This document shows, one piece after another, positions 1 through 11,632 of a DNA stretch of 64,000 nucleotides. Location of the stretch: the NCBI GenBank assembly GCA_037074615.1, contig CM073515.1:12299001-12363000 (forward strand). The letters run 5' to 3'. The notes beneath the pieces are model-generated. The model saw only the letters and a list, made by a program, of their open reading frames with translations, was not told the origin of the DNA and ran no database searches. Numbering within the stretch: the first letter of the stretch is position 1; each line of letters opens with the position of its first letter. Source of the stretch: Leucaena leucocephala (lineage: Eukaryota; Streptophyta; Magnoliopsida; Fabales; Fabaceae). The translations under genes and the position numbers were made by a program.

Positions 1-1852
1 TGCATTTACCAATGATCATCAGCCAAGAGTCTGTGTGTGTCTGTGGATGCCATCTGAATATATATATGTATGGACATTGTATAGAAGAGAATTAATTATT
101 TTAAAATCCAATAACAATTGAGTAGTTTGTAATAACAAGTCATACGATAAAAATAACAACATATTTATACTATCCACTTGTTATTGTGACTATTTAAAAA
201 TTAAATTTTTTTTTAGGACCTTTGATTAATTCTCCCTAAATATTTTGACCTGACAAGACTGGTTGAACGCTATTGAGAAGTATGGTGACGGCCAAGAGGA
301 TGTCCATACGATCCACGGCCTCAAGTACATCTAAACTGGTCGTGAATATGTAGGCAAGCTGGTCGTGTAATCCCATAACTAATGCGCAAAATAACAGCCC
401 TATCATTGTTGATTCTGCAACTGATACTTGGGTTGCAAACTTTGCTCCTTTCCAATTCCCAGCTCCCAGCTCGTTCGCCACCCTTACCCTATCGTATGTC
501 AACATCAATATAATCCATTCGTCATTTACATACGCCACTACATAATTTATGTAAAACTTTGGAAAAGAGGGATTAAAACCGCATGTACCCGGTACCGGCG
601 AAGAAAGCGAGAGGAATCATCATTTCCCATCCGTTTATAGTCATACTGCATGCAGAACAAAAGGATGACAAATGCCCAGTAAGGATCTTAAGTTCAATAT
701 ATACTTGAAACACGTGCATGTGAGCGAGGCCCACAACTTAATTTAAAACTGACCATACTGATAGCGCATCAACCGCAACTGTGGCGTTCTTGAGATTCCC
801 CGTCATCAGTATGAGGATCCTATAGTACCAGTTCTCTAAACTGCATCCATCACCCTCTCAATTATTTCCTCTTATGTCAAGTACATTAATTAAGAGAGAG
901 AGAGAGAGAGCAGACCATAGCATGAGCCCACTGGCGGCAGAGAGCTTGAGAAATTCCCAGAGCCCAGAGAAGGCTTCCATGGAGAAACCGGTCCAAGTCA
1001 AAGGGCATCCACCGTAAGCCACATAGGCATACATGCCGAACACCAGTATCCACCACGAGACGTCCAGAGAAATAGCCGCACCCACCACTCCAACGTCCCA
1101 AACGTATACCAGAAGCCAACTCGTGAGCACATTGACCACAAGACCCGCCAATGAGACCCACGCAATGACATATGTCTTGAGCTGGCACTGTAGGAACCTT
1201 TGGAGTGGGAACTGAAACGCGAAACTGAAGTGCAACGGTATGAGCCACAGAGCCACCACGCCAGACTCCACCGCCACCTCATCCTGCTGCCCCAACAATC
1301 TCAGAATAGGGGTCGCAAACACGTACAGCGGCAACAAGAAGAAGCAGCACACAAACAGAACTATCCAAGACCTCTGCATGTATATCCCCAACATGTGGTA
1401 TCTCTTTGCCCCAAACGCCTGCCCGCACAGTGTCTCCAGTGCGCTCGCCATTCCTAGCTAAATAATATACAACAAGTAGAATAATATATATTAATTAAAT
1501 TGATAATAATAGTGGGAAATTGGCAGAGAAATATATTAAAGTCTCGCGATCAACTAATTAAGCATACCAGGAGGCCGAAGTTGAAGCCGACGATGACGGA
1601 GTTGGCGATGGATATGGAAGCAAGCTGAACATCTCCGAGGTGACCGGCGAAGGCTTGGGTGACGACGTTCATGGTGAATGACGCCACGCGGCTGAAGATA
1701 GACGGACCCACGATCAGCCATAGCTTCTTGGATTCCATCCACACCTTGGTTCCAAATTTATCTTCTTCATTCAAAGACTCTGGCAACAGAGGCTGCCTGA
1801 GGTCGCCATTCTTATCTTCGTCGCCGCCGCCGTCTCTGTTAACGCTCTTCAT
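1..1852 (-). CDS. MATE efflux transporter (DETOXIFICATION family), copy 1, 3' end outside the window
   Basis: This is a MATE antiporter, an integral membrane protein that exports organic compounds or moves them into the vacuole in exchange for H+ or Na+. The start codon is at 1850-1852. Exons inferred from splice sites and from copy 2 are 1568-1852, 916-1457, 754-840, 589-645 and 250-488. All phases join without a stop, and every junction used has GT/AG. The last three exons (the counterparts of 28808-28926, 28543-28632 and 28345-28431) lie left of the window. Visible motifs are FAGHLGDVQLAS near residue 68, CGQAFGAK near 106 and VRVANELGAGN in exon 5. The N-terminus carries QPLLPES, a dileucine-type signal often linked to tonoplast sorting (inference). 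Oddities against copy 2 are Trp for Gly in the conserved GAGNGKGAK loop and Gln for Pro in LLGQPDEV. I counted about 13 differences over the 542-bp exon 2. Confidence 0.85.
896..911. repeat. (GA)n microsatellite in intron 2 of MATE copy 1
   Basis: A (GA)n tract on the plus strand, which is (CT)n in the transcript, starts a few bases inside intron 2 right after the donor GTCTGC. The matching tract in copy 2 (29827-29850) is longer. Confidence 0.8.
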
Positions 1853-2430
1853 GGTCGGAATGGAAGACGCACTTGTCCAAACTAGAATGCGGAGTGCTGT
1901 ACCACGTCTCTTGATATTATATAAACGTAGGCCAGTGCTGCCGTCGGAGTTTCACATTGAAGCCTGGAACCTTCTCATAGGGGGAAGGAGAAAACCTTCT
2001 CAATTTTAACATAGAGGTTGTCCCCAATTTAAATTTTTTTTCCCCTTCACCGTATTATTAATGAATACTTACACTTGTTAACGCGTGCATCACACACTTG
2101 AACGCAAACGAGTTCTGGATCTGTCTTGCTGTTCCCTGATACAAAAGCAATTATATACACTTGTTCCTCGTTAGAAAATTGAAACAAGTTGAAGAATATA
2201 AGAATATGTTGGGAAGTGTTTGCTTTTATTTTATTTTATTTTTTGCGTTTCTATTTTATTGCGATCAGTAAATTATTGATCCATGATTTACTGGGAGATA
2301 TGGGGGGAAAATTAGATCACGTGACAAGTTCTAAAGTCTAAATTATTAAATATACGATGATAATCATAAGTAACAGTTCGATTAAAAAGAAAAATAGTCA
2401 AATTGTTGTAAATAAAATGTCATATTCAGT
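1853..2430 (-). promoter_or_regulatory. Upstream region of MATE copy 1: TATA box and G-box
   Basis: Read on the minus strand, a TATA-like tract lies at about 1913-1925, roughly 65 bp upstream of the start codon, which implies a short 5' UTR. A G-box core CACGTG lies at 2318-2323. Both are also present upstream of copy 2. The region aligns with 30792-31371 until about 2430, where homology stops. Confidence 0.5.
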
Positions 2431-2436
2431 AAATTG

Positions 2437-4075
2437 AAGTATTCATGTCTTGAATAGAAGTCATACCTTTGCTGTTCAAAACATGACTCCACAAGAGGTT
2501 TCGAGTGGACGAAAGCCAGCTGTAGATCACTTCAGAATTTTTGGTTGCATGGCCTATGCTCATGTTCCACATGAGAAAAGAAAGAAGCTCGATGATAAAA
2601 GTGAAAAGTGTGTTTTTCTGGGTGTAAGTGAGCAATTTAAAGGTTATAAATTATTTAATCCGCTAACCAATAAAATTGTGATTAGTAGGGATGTGTTTTT
2701 TATGAAGAGAGTACTTGAAATTGGAATAGGCAGCGTCCTTCTCGAATTAGTTGTGATGATGAAATTGAAGAAGAGGAGCAATTGATAGACTCAAAAAATA
2801 CCACTAATACTACTCTTGAAAAGTCTCTAAATGATGCAGCAGCACCAACCACTCCAATAGTGGAAGAGTCTTGTGCTAGTCAAGCTCGAAAGAGACCATC
2901 TTGGATAGTAGAATATGTAAGTGGAGATGATTTATCAGATGATGATTCAGTAGCTAACCTTGCTCTATTTGCATATTGTGATCCCCTCGCATTTGAAGAA
3001 GCAAATAAAGATACAAAATGGCAAATTGCCATGGATGAGGAGATCAAATCTATAGAAAAAAATAATACGTGGGAATGAGTGGAGCTCCTGAAGGGGCAAA
3101 AATCCATTGGAGCCAAATGGGTATATAAAACAAAGTTGAACAGAGATGGTGGGGTTGATAGATACAAAGCACACCTTGTTGTAAAAGGTTAGGGACAAAA
3201 ATTCGGGATTGATTATAAAGAAGTTTTTGCTCCTGTTGCTAGGCTTGACACTGTGCGTTTAGTGTTAGTCATAGCTGCCCAAAATTCTTGGCTTGTTTAT
3301 CAATTACATGTGAAATTTGCATATTTACATGGTGAACTAAAGGAAGAAGTTTATGTTGATCAGCCACTTGAATATGTGAAAAAGGGGAGTGAAGAAAAGG
3401 TATATAGATAGAAAAAGGCTTTAAATGAACTAAAACAAACAACACGAGCTTAATATAGTAGTATAAATTTTTATTTTAAAAGAATGTTTTTAAAAATGCC
3501 CTCATGAACATACTCTCTTTACCAAATTTGAAAAGGATGGGAAAATGCTCATTGTGTCTCGTTGTCTTGATTATTTAATTTACACTGGCAATGATACAGG
3601 CATAATTGAGGCTTTTTAAGAAGAACATGATGAAGAATTTGAAATGTCTGATTTGGGCGTAATGCATTATTTTCTTGGCATGGAAGTCATGCAATCACCA
3701 TCTGGAATTTTTATTTCACAAAAACAAATATGTTCTTTAGATTTTTGATAGGTTTCAAATGAGGCATTGCAATCTTGTTCATACTCCAACTGAATATGGC
3801 TTGAAATTGGTGAAGGATGATGGAGGAAAGAAAGTTAATTCTACTTTCTTCAAGCAAATGGTTGGATGTTTAATGTATCTCACTTCTACAAGGCCTGACA
3901 TCATGCATGGTATTAGTCTTGTAAGTCGATATATGGACAATCCAACTGAGACTCATCTATTAGTTGCAAAAAGGATTCTTCTTTATTTGAAAGGTATACC
4001 ATTGATTTTGGAATTTTTTATAAGGCTAAACCAGCGGGAAAGTTTCATGGCTTTTCTGACAGTTGGAGATCTCGA
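2437..4075 (+). mobile_element. Ty1/copia retrotransposon fragment (integrase C-terminus to RNase H region), broken
   Basis: Translation shows the end of copia integrase (NMTPQEVSSGRKPAVDHFRI and then VFLGVSEQFKGYKLFNP), then the start of reverse transcriptase (AKWVYKTKLN, VDRYKAHLVVKG, VFAPVARLDT). Further on come MSDLGVMHYFLGMEV and LMYLTSTRPDIM, typical of copia RT and its connection. It is dead: in-frame stops occur at about 3076, 3190 and 3408, and more frame damage lies at 3430-3760. The first catalytic aspartate is His (QLHVKFA instead of QLDVK.A), and the YVDD box reads CLDY. There are no LTR, gag or protease. The left edge coincides with the end of homology between the two MATE copies. 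The right edge is a CACTA insertion at 4076. Confidence 0.88.
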
Positions 4076-5241
4076 CACTACTAGGAAAAACATCTTTCAT
4101 TGCACTAATTTACGGCAGTTAAAAGCAAAAATGCCATAAAAAAAAGATGATAATATTTTTATAAATAAATTTTATTTTAAAATACTTTTTATGATAATTT
4201 TTAATAAAATTGCAGTGAAAAATATTTTTAATGGCGGTTTTGTACTAAGCCGCCATTAAAAGCTATCCAACCAACTTTAAAAATTCAATTGAGCTTATTT
4301 TTCATGCCAATTTTTAATAAAACTATCGTGATAAGTTTTGACTAGACTTTTAACGACAATTTTATATAAAATCATTGTTAAAATTCCCTCAAAAATTAAA
4401 TTTTTTTGACCCAATTACAGTTTCAGTTTCACTATTTTACAGCCATTTATACTTCTGTTCCTCGGTCCCACCATGACAAACTTGCACGAAGGTCATTTTC
4501 TAACATTTTTCTCCTATTTTTAGTGTCTATTTTTGTCATTAACGTTGTTCTCCATTGTCGTTCTATGTCGTTAAAACTATAAGTCACCATTTAATTTCAT
4601 TATTTACTCATTTTTCTTTTTTTTTGGTTGTTTGATGTTTATAAATTGTAATATATCGTATATGCTAGTATCCTTATATTAAAGACTTAATTTTTATAGT
4701 TTTGATTTATTATATTGGTTCCTATTTGTTTGTGTATATTTTTACGAATTTTTTAAATTTATGAGTGTGTTTTTACAAATTTCTCTGTTGTTTGTTATTT
4801 ATAAACTATAATAGATCATATAAGTTATCTTCCTTTACTAGAGATTTAATTGTTATAGTGTTTGGATTATTACTTTAATTCTTATTTATTTATGGGTATT
4901 TGTGCAAATTTTAAAAATAATACATTGTTATTTGACTTTTTTTATTATTAATTAGCTTATTCAATACATTGGTTCCTATTTATTTTTTATTTTATAAAAC
5001 TACTATTAACAGTAGTTATCACGGTTTTTTTTTCAAACACCGTGATAAGTTTTACTCTAACCTAATTTTTTAAACTTGGGTGGAGTACTTTTAACAGCGG
5101 TTCTCTATAGAACCGCCATTAATAGAAACCAGCATAAAAAAATTTTAAAATATAATTTATTTACAAAAATATTATTTTTTTTCACGGTGTTTCTTTTATA
5201 GCCGCTGTGAATTAATTAAGTGAATTTTTTTTCTAGCAGTG
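4076..5241. mobile_element. Non-autonomous CACTA-type DNA transposon nested in the copia fragment
   Basis: The left end reads CACTACTAGGAAAAAC, and the right end, reverse-complemented, reads CACTGCTAGAAAAAAA, which are the usual En/Spm-type termini. The subterminal regions carry short inverted motifs of the GGCGGTT / AACCGCC kind, for example at 4231-4263, 5094-5125 and 5182-5208. The middle carries a degenerate direct repeat with a period of about 160 bp (4627 and 4787). No transposase coding is visible. The 3-bp flanks (CGA and GAA) do not match, so the target duplication has decayed or one end is misplaced. Confidence 0.65.
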
Positions 5242-5527
5242 GAAGTTGGTCAACTAGTGAATTAACTCCTTTCATAAATTTTTCTATCAGACATGTCGCG
5301 TCAAAATTAAAGAAATTAATAATCTATTAATTAATTCCCTATCTGAATGCGCTTGTTATGATAAAATGATGGTTTTAAGTGAAAGAAGGAAACCAATTCA
5401 ATGAATGAAGTTGGTGCAATTCCTCATTCAAAGAATATATGATAAATCATAATGAAAGAGTACGGGCATTGAAGAAAATTGGTAAGCAATATATATATAT
5501 ATATATATATTATAAGACTTGGGTTTG

Positions 5528-5562
<35 letters not shown>

Positions 5563-6109
5563 CAAGAAGAAGAAAAAAGGGTCTTCAGGATAGTTATATT
5601 CCTTCTAGTTTAATTTAGATTTAATAAAAACTCGAGTTTAGCTTAATTGTAAGTTAAGATACTTAATAATATGTTCTTGTTTCTCAAACATTGGTCATAA
5701 AAAATATACAGGTGGGGAATGGATCTTATCTTTCAATTACAAAATATATATTCTTGTTTCCCCAGAATCATTGTTTTGACACTTATATGAATAATATCAT
5801 GTAATGCACCCCAACAAATTTTCTTCCTTTAATTAATTATGACTTTTCCCTGCAAATTTTCTTCCACTAATTATTGTATATTCTCTCTGTCACTTCTTCT
5901 CCTTTCCATTTTCTTCTTGATTGAATCATTTAGGCATCACCAACCCTAATTTTTGGTGAAAATATTATTAATTATCGTAAGCATGGTACGAGTTAATTAA
6001 ACTCAATGATTAAGTTGCCAAACTTTTTAGATTATGTTACAAGTTTTCCCAAGTCTTAATTACATTGTGTTTTTCTAAGCATATGATTTCCTTCCTTCAT
6101 CCATTCAAT
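5242..6109. other. AT-rich intergenic DNA with (AT)n tracts
   Basis: I see no gene. Two (AT)n microsatellites lie near 5489-5510 and 5533-5560. The rest is AT-rich with no coding or structural signal that I recognise. Confidence 0.6.
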
Positions 6110-6655
6110 CTCCTCTTCCGCACCCTTATCTATTTTACTTTAATTAAATTTAAATGTTGGATATTGAGAAATTATTTTTGAGTTAATTCATATGATATTG
6201 AATTAATACAATATAACATAATTCTAATATAATATACTATTATATTAAAGGAACGAATTAATATAATATAATATAATATAATATAATATTATTGGAGGTA
6301 TTTTGATTTTCTCTAATTAGATATTATAATTTTCTCCTTCAATTTGACAATTCTCCAATTAACCTTTCTCATATAATATAATTGTATAGTAGATGATGTG
6401 AATCCTAGTCATAATTTATTTATTTTTTTTTTAATTTTCTAAAATACATAAAAGCAAAATACTTTTATACAAATCAATTTAATTAAGAGAAATAATAAAA
6501 TTAATAAAAATATAATAAAATAATATTTTTAATAATTTAATTCATATAATTAATTAAAGCACAAAGTGAGCAAAACTATTACAATAATATCTATTAAACT
6601 TGATAATTTTTTTGAAATAGAAAATAATATGATAAAATAGGGATTCATTAAAGAA
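6110..6655 (-). mobile_element. Degenerate gypsy LTR fragment, inverted relative to the LTR at 18613
   Basis: This stretch is the reverse complement of the first ~490 bp of the LTR that starts at 18613. The shared segment with GGAGGTATTTTGATTTTCTC is at 6292-6312 here and inverted near 18955-18975. At its right end the sequence GATAAAATAGGGATT mirrors the LTR start at 18613. It is followed by a pyrimidine-rich stretch (GTCCCTCACCC) matching an inverted polypurine tract. A (TATAA)n run at 6255-6288 has expanded inside it. Confidence 0.6.
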
Positions 6656-6987
6656 TAATTGTCCCTCACCCTTATGTAGTTCCGTCTATTATTAAAGCAA
6701 TAATTGTTTGTTTTTTCTTTTCATATATGCCCTTTGTGTGTTGCTGGAAGGTTGAATTAGTTAGTTGAGTGTTAATCATCTTATTAGTTGATGACCCTAA
6801 AGTCTGTATGTAGGGGTTAGAATATGGCTTATATGTAGGGAGATTATTGAAGAGTTATTCCCTCACTTTCTCACTTCATATTTTTGGGGTTTTTTCATCA
6901 CCCTTCAAGTAAAGTATGATTAGTGTTACACCTAAAATTGTTATTGTATGACTTTATTGCTCCTTCATGATTAATGTGAGCAATTGG
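6656..6987. other. Intergenic, nothing recognised
   Basis: There is no coding or repeat signal I can name, apart from the possible inverted polypurine tract at the left edge. Confidence 0.5.
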
Positions 6988-7050
6988 GTTGTTGTAGTAT
7001 ATAGGTGAGTATTCTCGTCCGTCACCCGGGTTCGATCCCCGGCAATGACA
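6988..7050 (+). pseudogene. tRNA-Asp(GUC) pseudogene with internal deletion
   Basis: The sequence follows plant tRNA-Asp. The acceptor strand GTTGTTG pairs with CAATGAC plus a discriminator A, allowing two G-U pairs. The D arm, the anticodon GTC and a perfect T arm (CCGGGTTCGATCCCCGG) are all present. It is 63 nt instead of 72. The missing 9 nt are the 3' half of the anticodon stem and the variable region, between GTCAC and CCGGG. Without that stem it should not make a functional tRNA. The intact box A and box B regions could still attract RNA polymerase III (inference). Confidence 0.8.
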
Positions 7051-7929
7051 AAATTTGTTTTTCACTCAAAATGTTTTGGAAACTAATTGAACTTTGTTGA
7101 CATCTTTATAATTCTTTTTCTAAATTAAGCTATCACTATTGATTGCGCACATGTGTATATTAAGTAGGATTTTTATCAATGGAGGTAATAATTAAAGGGG
7201 TATTTCAGCAAAAAAAAAAACCCCACACATTTGGTATAAAACAACCCATTGAATTAATTTTCTTAATATTTATGAATGAGTTATTTAATTTTTATATTTA
7301 TAATTGAAGGGATTATTATGTACCTTCCACTGGACCCAGTAAATGCTAATTTTTGCTTAATTTTTTTGTTGATCCGGTTTGAATACTCGTGCCTTGGATG
7401 CTTTTTATGGATGAAGTGGCAGTTAGCCCTAATCCACCTGTTAACGGTCCAAGGCCTTAGGAAACCGGTGCTCAATTGGGTTGATTAAAGATTCATCCAC
7501 TTTGTACCAAGAAAAAAAAAGATTCATCCACTAATTTAGTCCAAAGAAAAATAATTTAAGTTGCAAATACATAAAATTTGAGATTAAATGGAAGAGGCTT
7601 AATCTTTGGAGATTTGAATCAATATATGAAGCAATTTTGTCAGTGGTTCAATAATTAATATATTTATTTCACTTTTCTTTTTGCATTGTATGTATGTGGG
7701 AAAGATATGGAGAGTGTGACAAGAAAGATTATGGGAGAAAAACACCAAAGATTCCTTAAATTCACAAATCCCAATTCAAGATTATAAAATACTTTGATCA
7801 TCGTGAAGTCTTTAGGAACTCATTTGATATTATATTTTGAGAAAATAAAAGAAAAAGACTTTAAAAAAATAGTAAATGTTAAAGCAGGTCTTTGTATTGT
7901 TAATAACATATCTATTATTGCTAACAGCC
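7051..7929. other. Intergenic, nothing recognised
   Basis: AT-rich. Short open frames at 7276-7488 on both strands have no recognisable domain and are taken as chance. Confidence 0.5.
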
Positions 7930-7935
7930 CTAATA

Positions 7936-8545
7936 TATAGCAAAATTACTTAAATACCATTAATTTTTAAAAATGACAACAATTTACTAAAGTAACAATT
8001 TTAGCTTTTAAATAATAATAATAACTAAAACAATAAAAGATAGTTTTAGTGAAATTCCTTATTGAATATCAATGACAATAACAGTTTAACAAGTAATAAC
8101 TATAATTCTAAAGTTTTGTTTTATCATTTTCCCTTATATTTTATAACAAAATTACTTAATTTTTTTTTAAATAACAATAACAATTTACGAAAGTAATAAT
8201 TTTAGCTTATAAATGATAATAATAACTAAAACAATAAAAACTAATTTTAGTGAAATTTCTTATTGAATATCAATGACAATAACAGTTTAAAAAGTAAAAA
8301 CTTAAATATTATTTTTTTAAAAGTATTTTTCTGTTATTTTTCCTTATATTTTATAGCGAAATTACTTAAATACTCTTTTTCTTTAAAAAATGACTAACAA
8401 TTTACTAAAGTAACAATTTTAGCTTATAAATGATAATAACTAAAACAATAACAACTAATTTCAGTGAAGTTTTTTTTTATTGAATATCAATGACAACAAC
8501 AATTTAACAAGTAACAACTTTAACTTATCAAATTAAATGATAAAA
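7936..8545. repeat. Tandem repeat, ~206-bp unit, three degenerate copies
   Basis: The segment containing AAATTACTTAA, then AATTTACTAAAGTAACAATT, then AATATCAATGACAA recurs three times. The first motif lies at about 7942, 8148 and 8358. The copies differ by many substitutions and small indels. No open frame runs through the units. Confidence 0.75.
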
Positions 8546-10700
8546 ATGAAGGCAATGGCATCTAATTTTGCTAAGAACAATTATGTCATTTTATTAAAAA
8601 AAACCTTAATTCCAAAAATAGTCACAGAGTTTCATATATAGGAATTAAACCATTTTGAAGAACTGTTTTTAAAGGTTTTTATATATCTTTATCCTTACAT
8701 ACACACGTATACACACACATGCATATATACATATATATATATATACAACGTATATATATTTATATTCATTTATGTGGGAAAAATATTGAATGGATTGCAG
8801 ACTAAAGATTTTGGAGTGAGGGATCAAAGTAGGATATACTGTTGACATTGAGATGTAATGTATATTTGGATAGATTTTTAAAAAATGGTCTGTGAAAAAA
8901 AAAGTTTTTGGGTAGCTTTTGGAAAAAAGTTTTTATAAAAGTGTTTATGGAAAAAAGAAGTAATTCTGGATAAATGATTGTTTAGATAGTTATTATTAAG
9001 ATAACTTTTGTAATTAAAAAATTACTAAAAATGGTATAATTTTATTAAAAATATTAGAGAGGAGAGGGGAGAAATGGTGAAAAAGAGATAGGAGAGAGGG
9101 TGAAGAAGATAAAAGAGAGAAGAGAGATAGTAAAAAAGAAAGAAGAGAGGAAAGATAGTAGAAAAGATATATGAGAGAGGATATAAGAAAAAATAAGGAT
9201 AAAATAGTAATTGAGTAGTTCATAAACTCTTTTACTATTCTAAAAGTTACTATGACCAGCTTATCTGAAATTATAGTTTAGTCTATAAACCTTTTTAGAC
9301 AAATATAACTATTTATTTTTTTAAAAAAAATAAATTAAAATTTTACCTTAAAAAAATTTTAAAACCATGATTCTAGAGAAATCAAACATGCCCCATAGAA
9401 AGTTGGGTGTGGGCATCAAGTTGGGTTAGACCTGAAACGCATCTTTGACTTCTGTGGGCGAACTCACTTGAGTGCACCTTTGAACCAAACTTCGTTTCTA
9501 ATACTTTTTGCTTCTCTTCATAAATATCTCATTATGTACAAGTTATCTATAGATAAAACTAAAAAAAAAAGTTTTTGTTATGAATTTAAAATTATTTTTG
9601 GTGCCAGAAAATAAGTACTTATTTTAATAATATAGAAGCTAAATAATTATTTTTATTTAGTCAATGGTATGAGTTTTTTAAAGCCTAGAATCTAAAATGG
9701 TTTTCACTTTTTTAACAAATATATTTTCTATAATTTAAATTTGGGTTCTTTTTTTTATAGATAATGTCATTTACCATTATAATAAAAAAAATTATTGGCG
9801 AAGTTAGATAACTAATTTAATTATATAGATTAAGAAAATTAATTAAATAAATTATTTATAAAAAAACTGAGGGTTGGTTTTGTAAAAATCCTTCCTTTTA
9901 ATTATTTATGTTGAAAAGTATCGTAATTAATGTTCGATCCATATCTCTCTCAATACATATATATATAGAGAGAGAGAGAGAGAGAGTTATGTGGATCTAT
10001 ATATATGATCTGCTACGCAGATTAACCAGCCAGTACTAACGTAACTTAGCTTTAAAATATAAAACAAATACAAAAAAGGTCAATCCACTTGGTCGATGAG
10101 AGCATACATGGAGGATCTTCATTTTCTAAAGTTTTCGTGCTGGCAGTTACGTTGTTGATAGTTTTACGGAAGTTGCCATGAGTCAAACTCTATATGCAAA
10201 TGGTCAATGTGAAGTGATAGGGAAAACAAAAACGGGAGAAAACTAAGTCTACAATAATATGGTATTTCTTTAATTCTTAATATAAACCACGTTTAACTAA
10301 TTTAATTAGAATAATAAAGTTAATTAAATTAATTAATATAATATATTTTTTTTAAAACACCTAAATTAATTAATATAATATATTTTTTTAAAACATCTTA
10401 ATCATATTCTGTAATTCCCTTCCTCCCTCTCTTACTTGACTATTTTTTAGAGAGTATCAATAAGAGTAATTTAGAAAAAATAGACAGATAAATATATAAT
10501 AAATACGTCTTATATTTAGGACCACAATCAACTTCTTAATTAAATCTTATATTAAAAACTAGAGGAGTAGTAACATAAAATGTAAGGACTTGGATTTTTT
10601 TCTTCCTTTTTTTTATAAATTTGTGTCCTCTCTTATTTGAAATTTAGTGTATTGGTTTAATTTGACAATTGTTGATGAGTTTGATCAACAATGTAATATG
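8546..10700. other. AT-rich intergenic DNA with purine-rich and dinucleotide tracts
   Basis: No gene is seen. A GA-rich plus-strand tract covers 9055-9190 and creates a spurious Leu/Ser-rich frame on the other strand. A compound (TA)n(GA)n microsatellite lies at 9956-9987. An (AT)n/(CA)n patch lies near 8698-8760. Confidence 0.6.
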
Positions 10701-11632
10701 CTAACAAACAAAGAAGGGTTAATATGTAAATTTGTCTTGGAAGTTTTCGCTCAAGATCGTTGAGTATTTGGAAATTTTTTTACAGTAATATTGACTCAAA
10801 AGTTTTAAATCGTAGCAATGTCACCCTCACCATTGCCCAAAGTTAAGTTTGAATATTAGTTGATCAATATGCTATTGTGTCATGCTATATGGTCTCCACA
10901 TTGTCTTTTATTTTGGGCTAAGGTATAAATTTGTTCTAGAAGATTTTACTCAAAAACATTGGGTATTCATAAGTTTTTGTTTGGTTTAATATTTCCCGCT
11001 TGTTATTCAGGTTTAGTTTGACTAAATATACTGAGCTGACCAGTCCACGTGCTATCCAAATTATTTTTAAGGTTTAATATATGGATAAGGAAAAATTAAA
11101 AAATACATTTATCCAAACTCCATCATTAACAAAGTATCATTCTCGATAGACCATACTTCATTTCAGAAATAACATATATTATTGTTCAAGAGTTTACTAG
11201 AGTATAGTCTGCTGAGAGTGATACCCTGATAACGATGGAGGTTGGAGGGATGCATTAATTTTTTTTAATTTTTTACTTGTTTATAAATATGAATTGAAAA
11301 AAAAAAATCAATTGGTAAAAATCATGTACACTGATAAGCTTATCATATTTAATCAAACTAACAGTCAAACTAAACATGGATAATTGTCAGGGTGATGTTG
11401 AACAAAAAAAACTGTGAATACCTAGTGCTCCTAAGTGAAAACATTCAAGGCAAATTTGCACCTAAGCCCAAAATAAACTTAAGTTTGGGTAACAGTCAAT
11501 ATAAAATTGTTACTATTTGAAAATTTATGGGGCAACATTGCACCTAAAAAACCTTCTGAATACCTAACACTCATGAGTAGAAATTTCTAGGATAAATTTG
11601 TACTTTAACACAACAAACAAACCAATATGGAG
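10701..11632. mobile_element. Long foldback element (inverted repeat ~420-450 bp arms)
   Basis: The arms at 10701-11147 and 11213-11632 are degenerate reverse complements around a loop of ~65 bp. Matching pairs include TTTATTTTGGGCT near 10909 with AGCCCAAAATAAA near 11467, CAGGTTTAGTTTGACTAAAT near 11008 with its inverted partner near 11352, and CCAAACTCCATCATTA near 11113 with its partner near 11240. Each arm also contains two copies of a subrepeat resembling AAATTTGTCTTGGAAGTTTT. No transposase is present. It is probably a non-autonomous DNA transposon or MULE derivative with very long TIRs. Confidence 0.7.

Noticed and set aside
858..1451. Apparent single-exon protein starting MASALETLCGQAF
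   Set aside because: This is exon 2 of the MATE gene read through its donor. The true start is at 1852 in exon 1.
5242..5300. Resumption of copia coding after the CACTA element
   Set aside because: I could not find the expected continuation of the RNase H frame to the right of the transposon.
9014..9223. Leu/Ser-rich small membrane protein on the minus strand
   Set aside because: It is translation of a GA-rich low-complexity tract.
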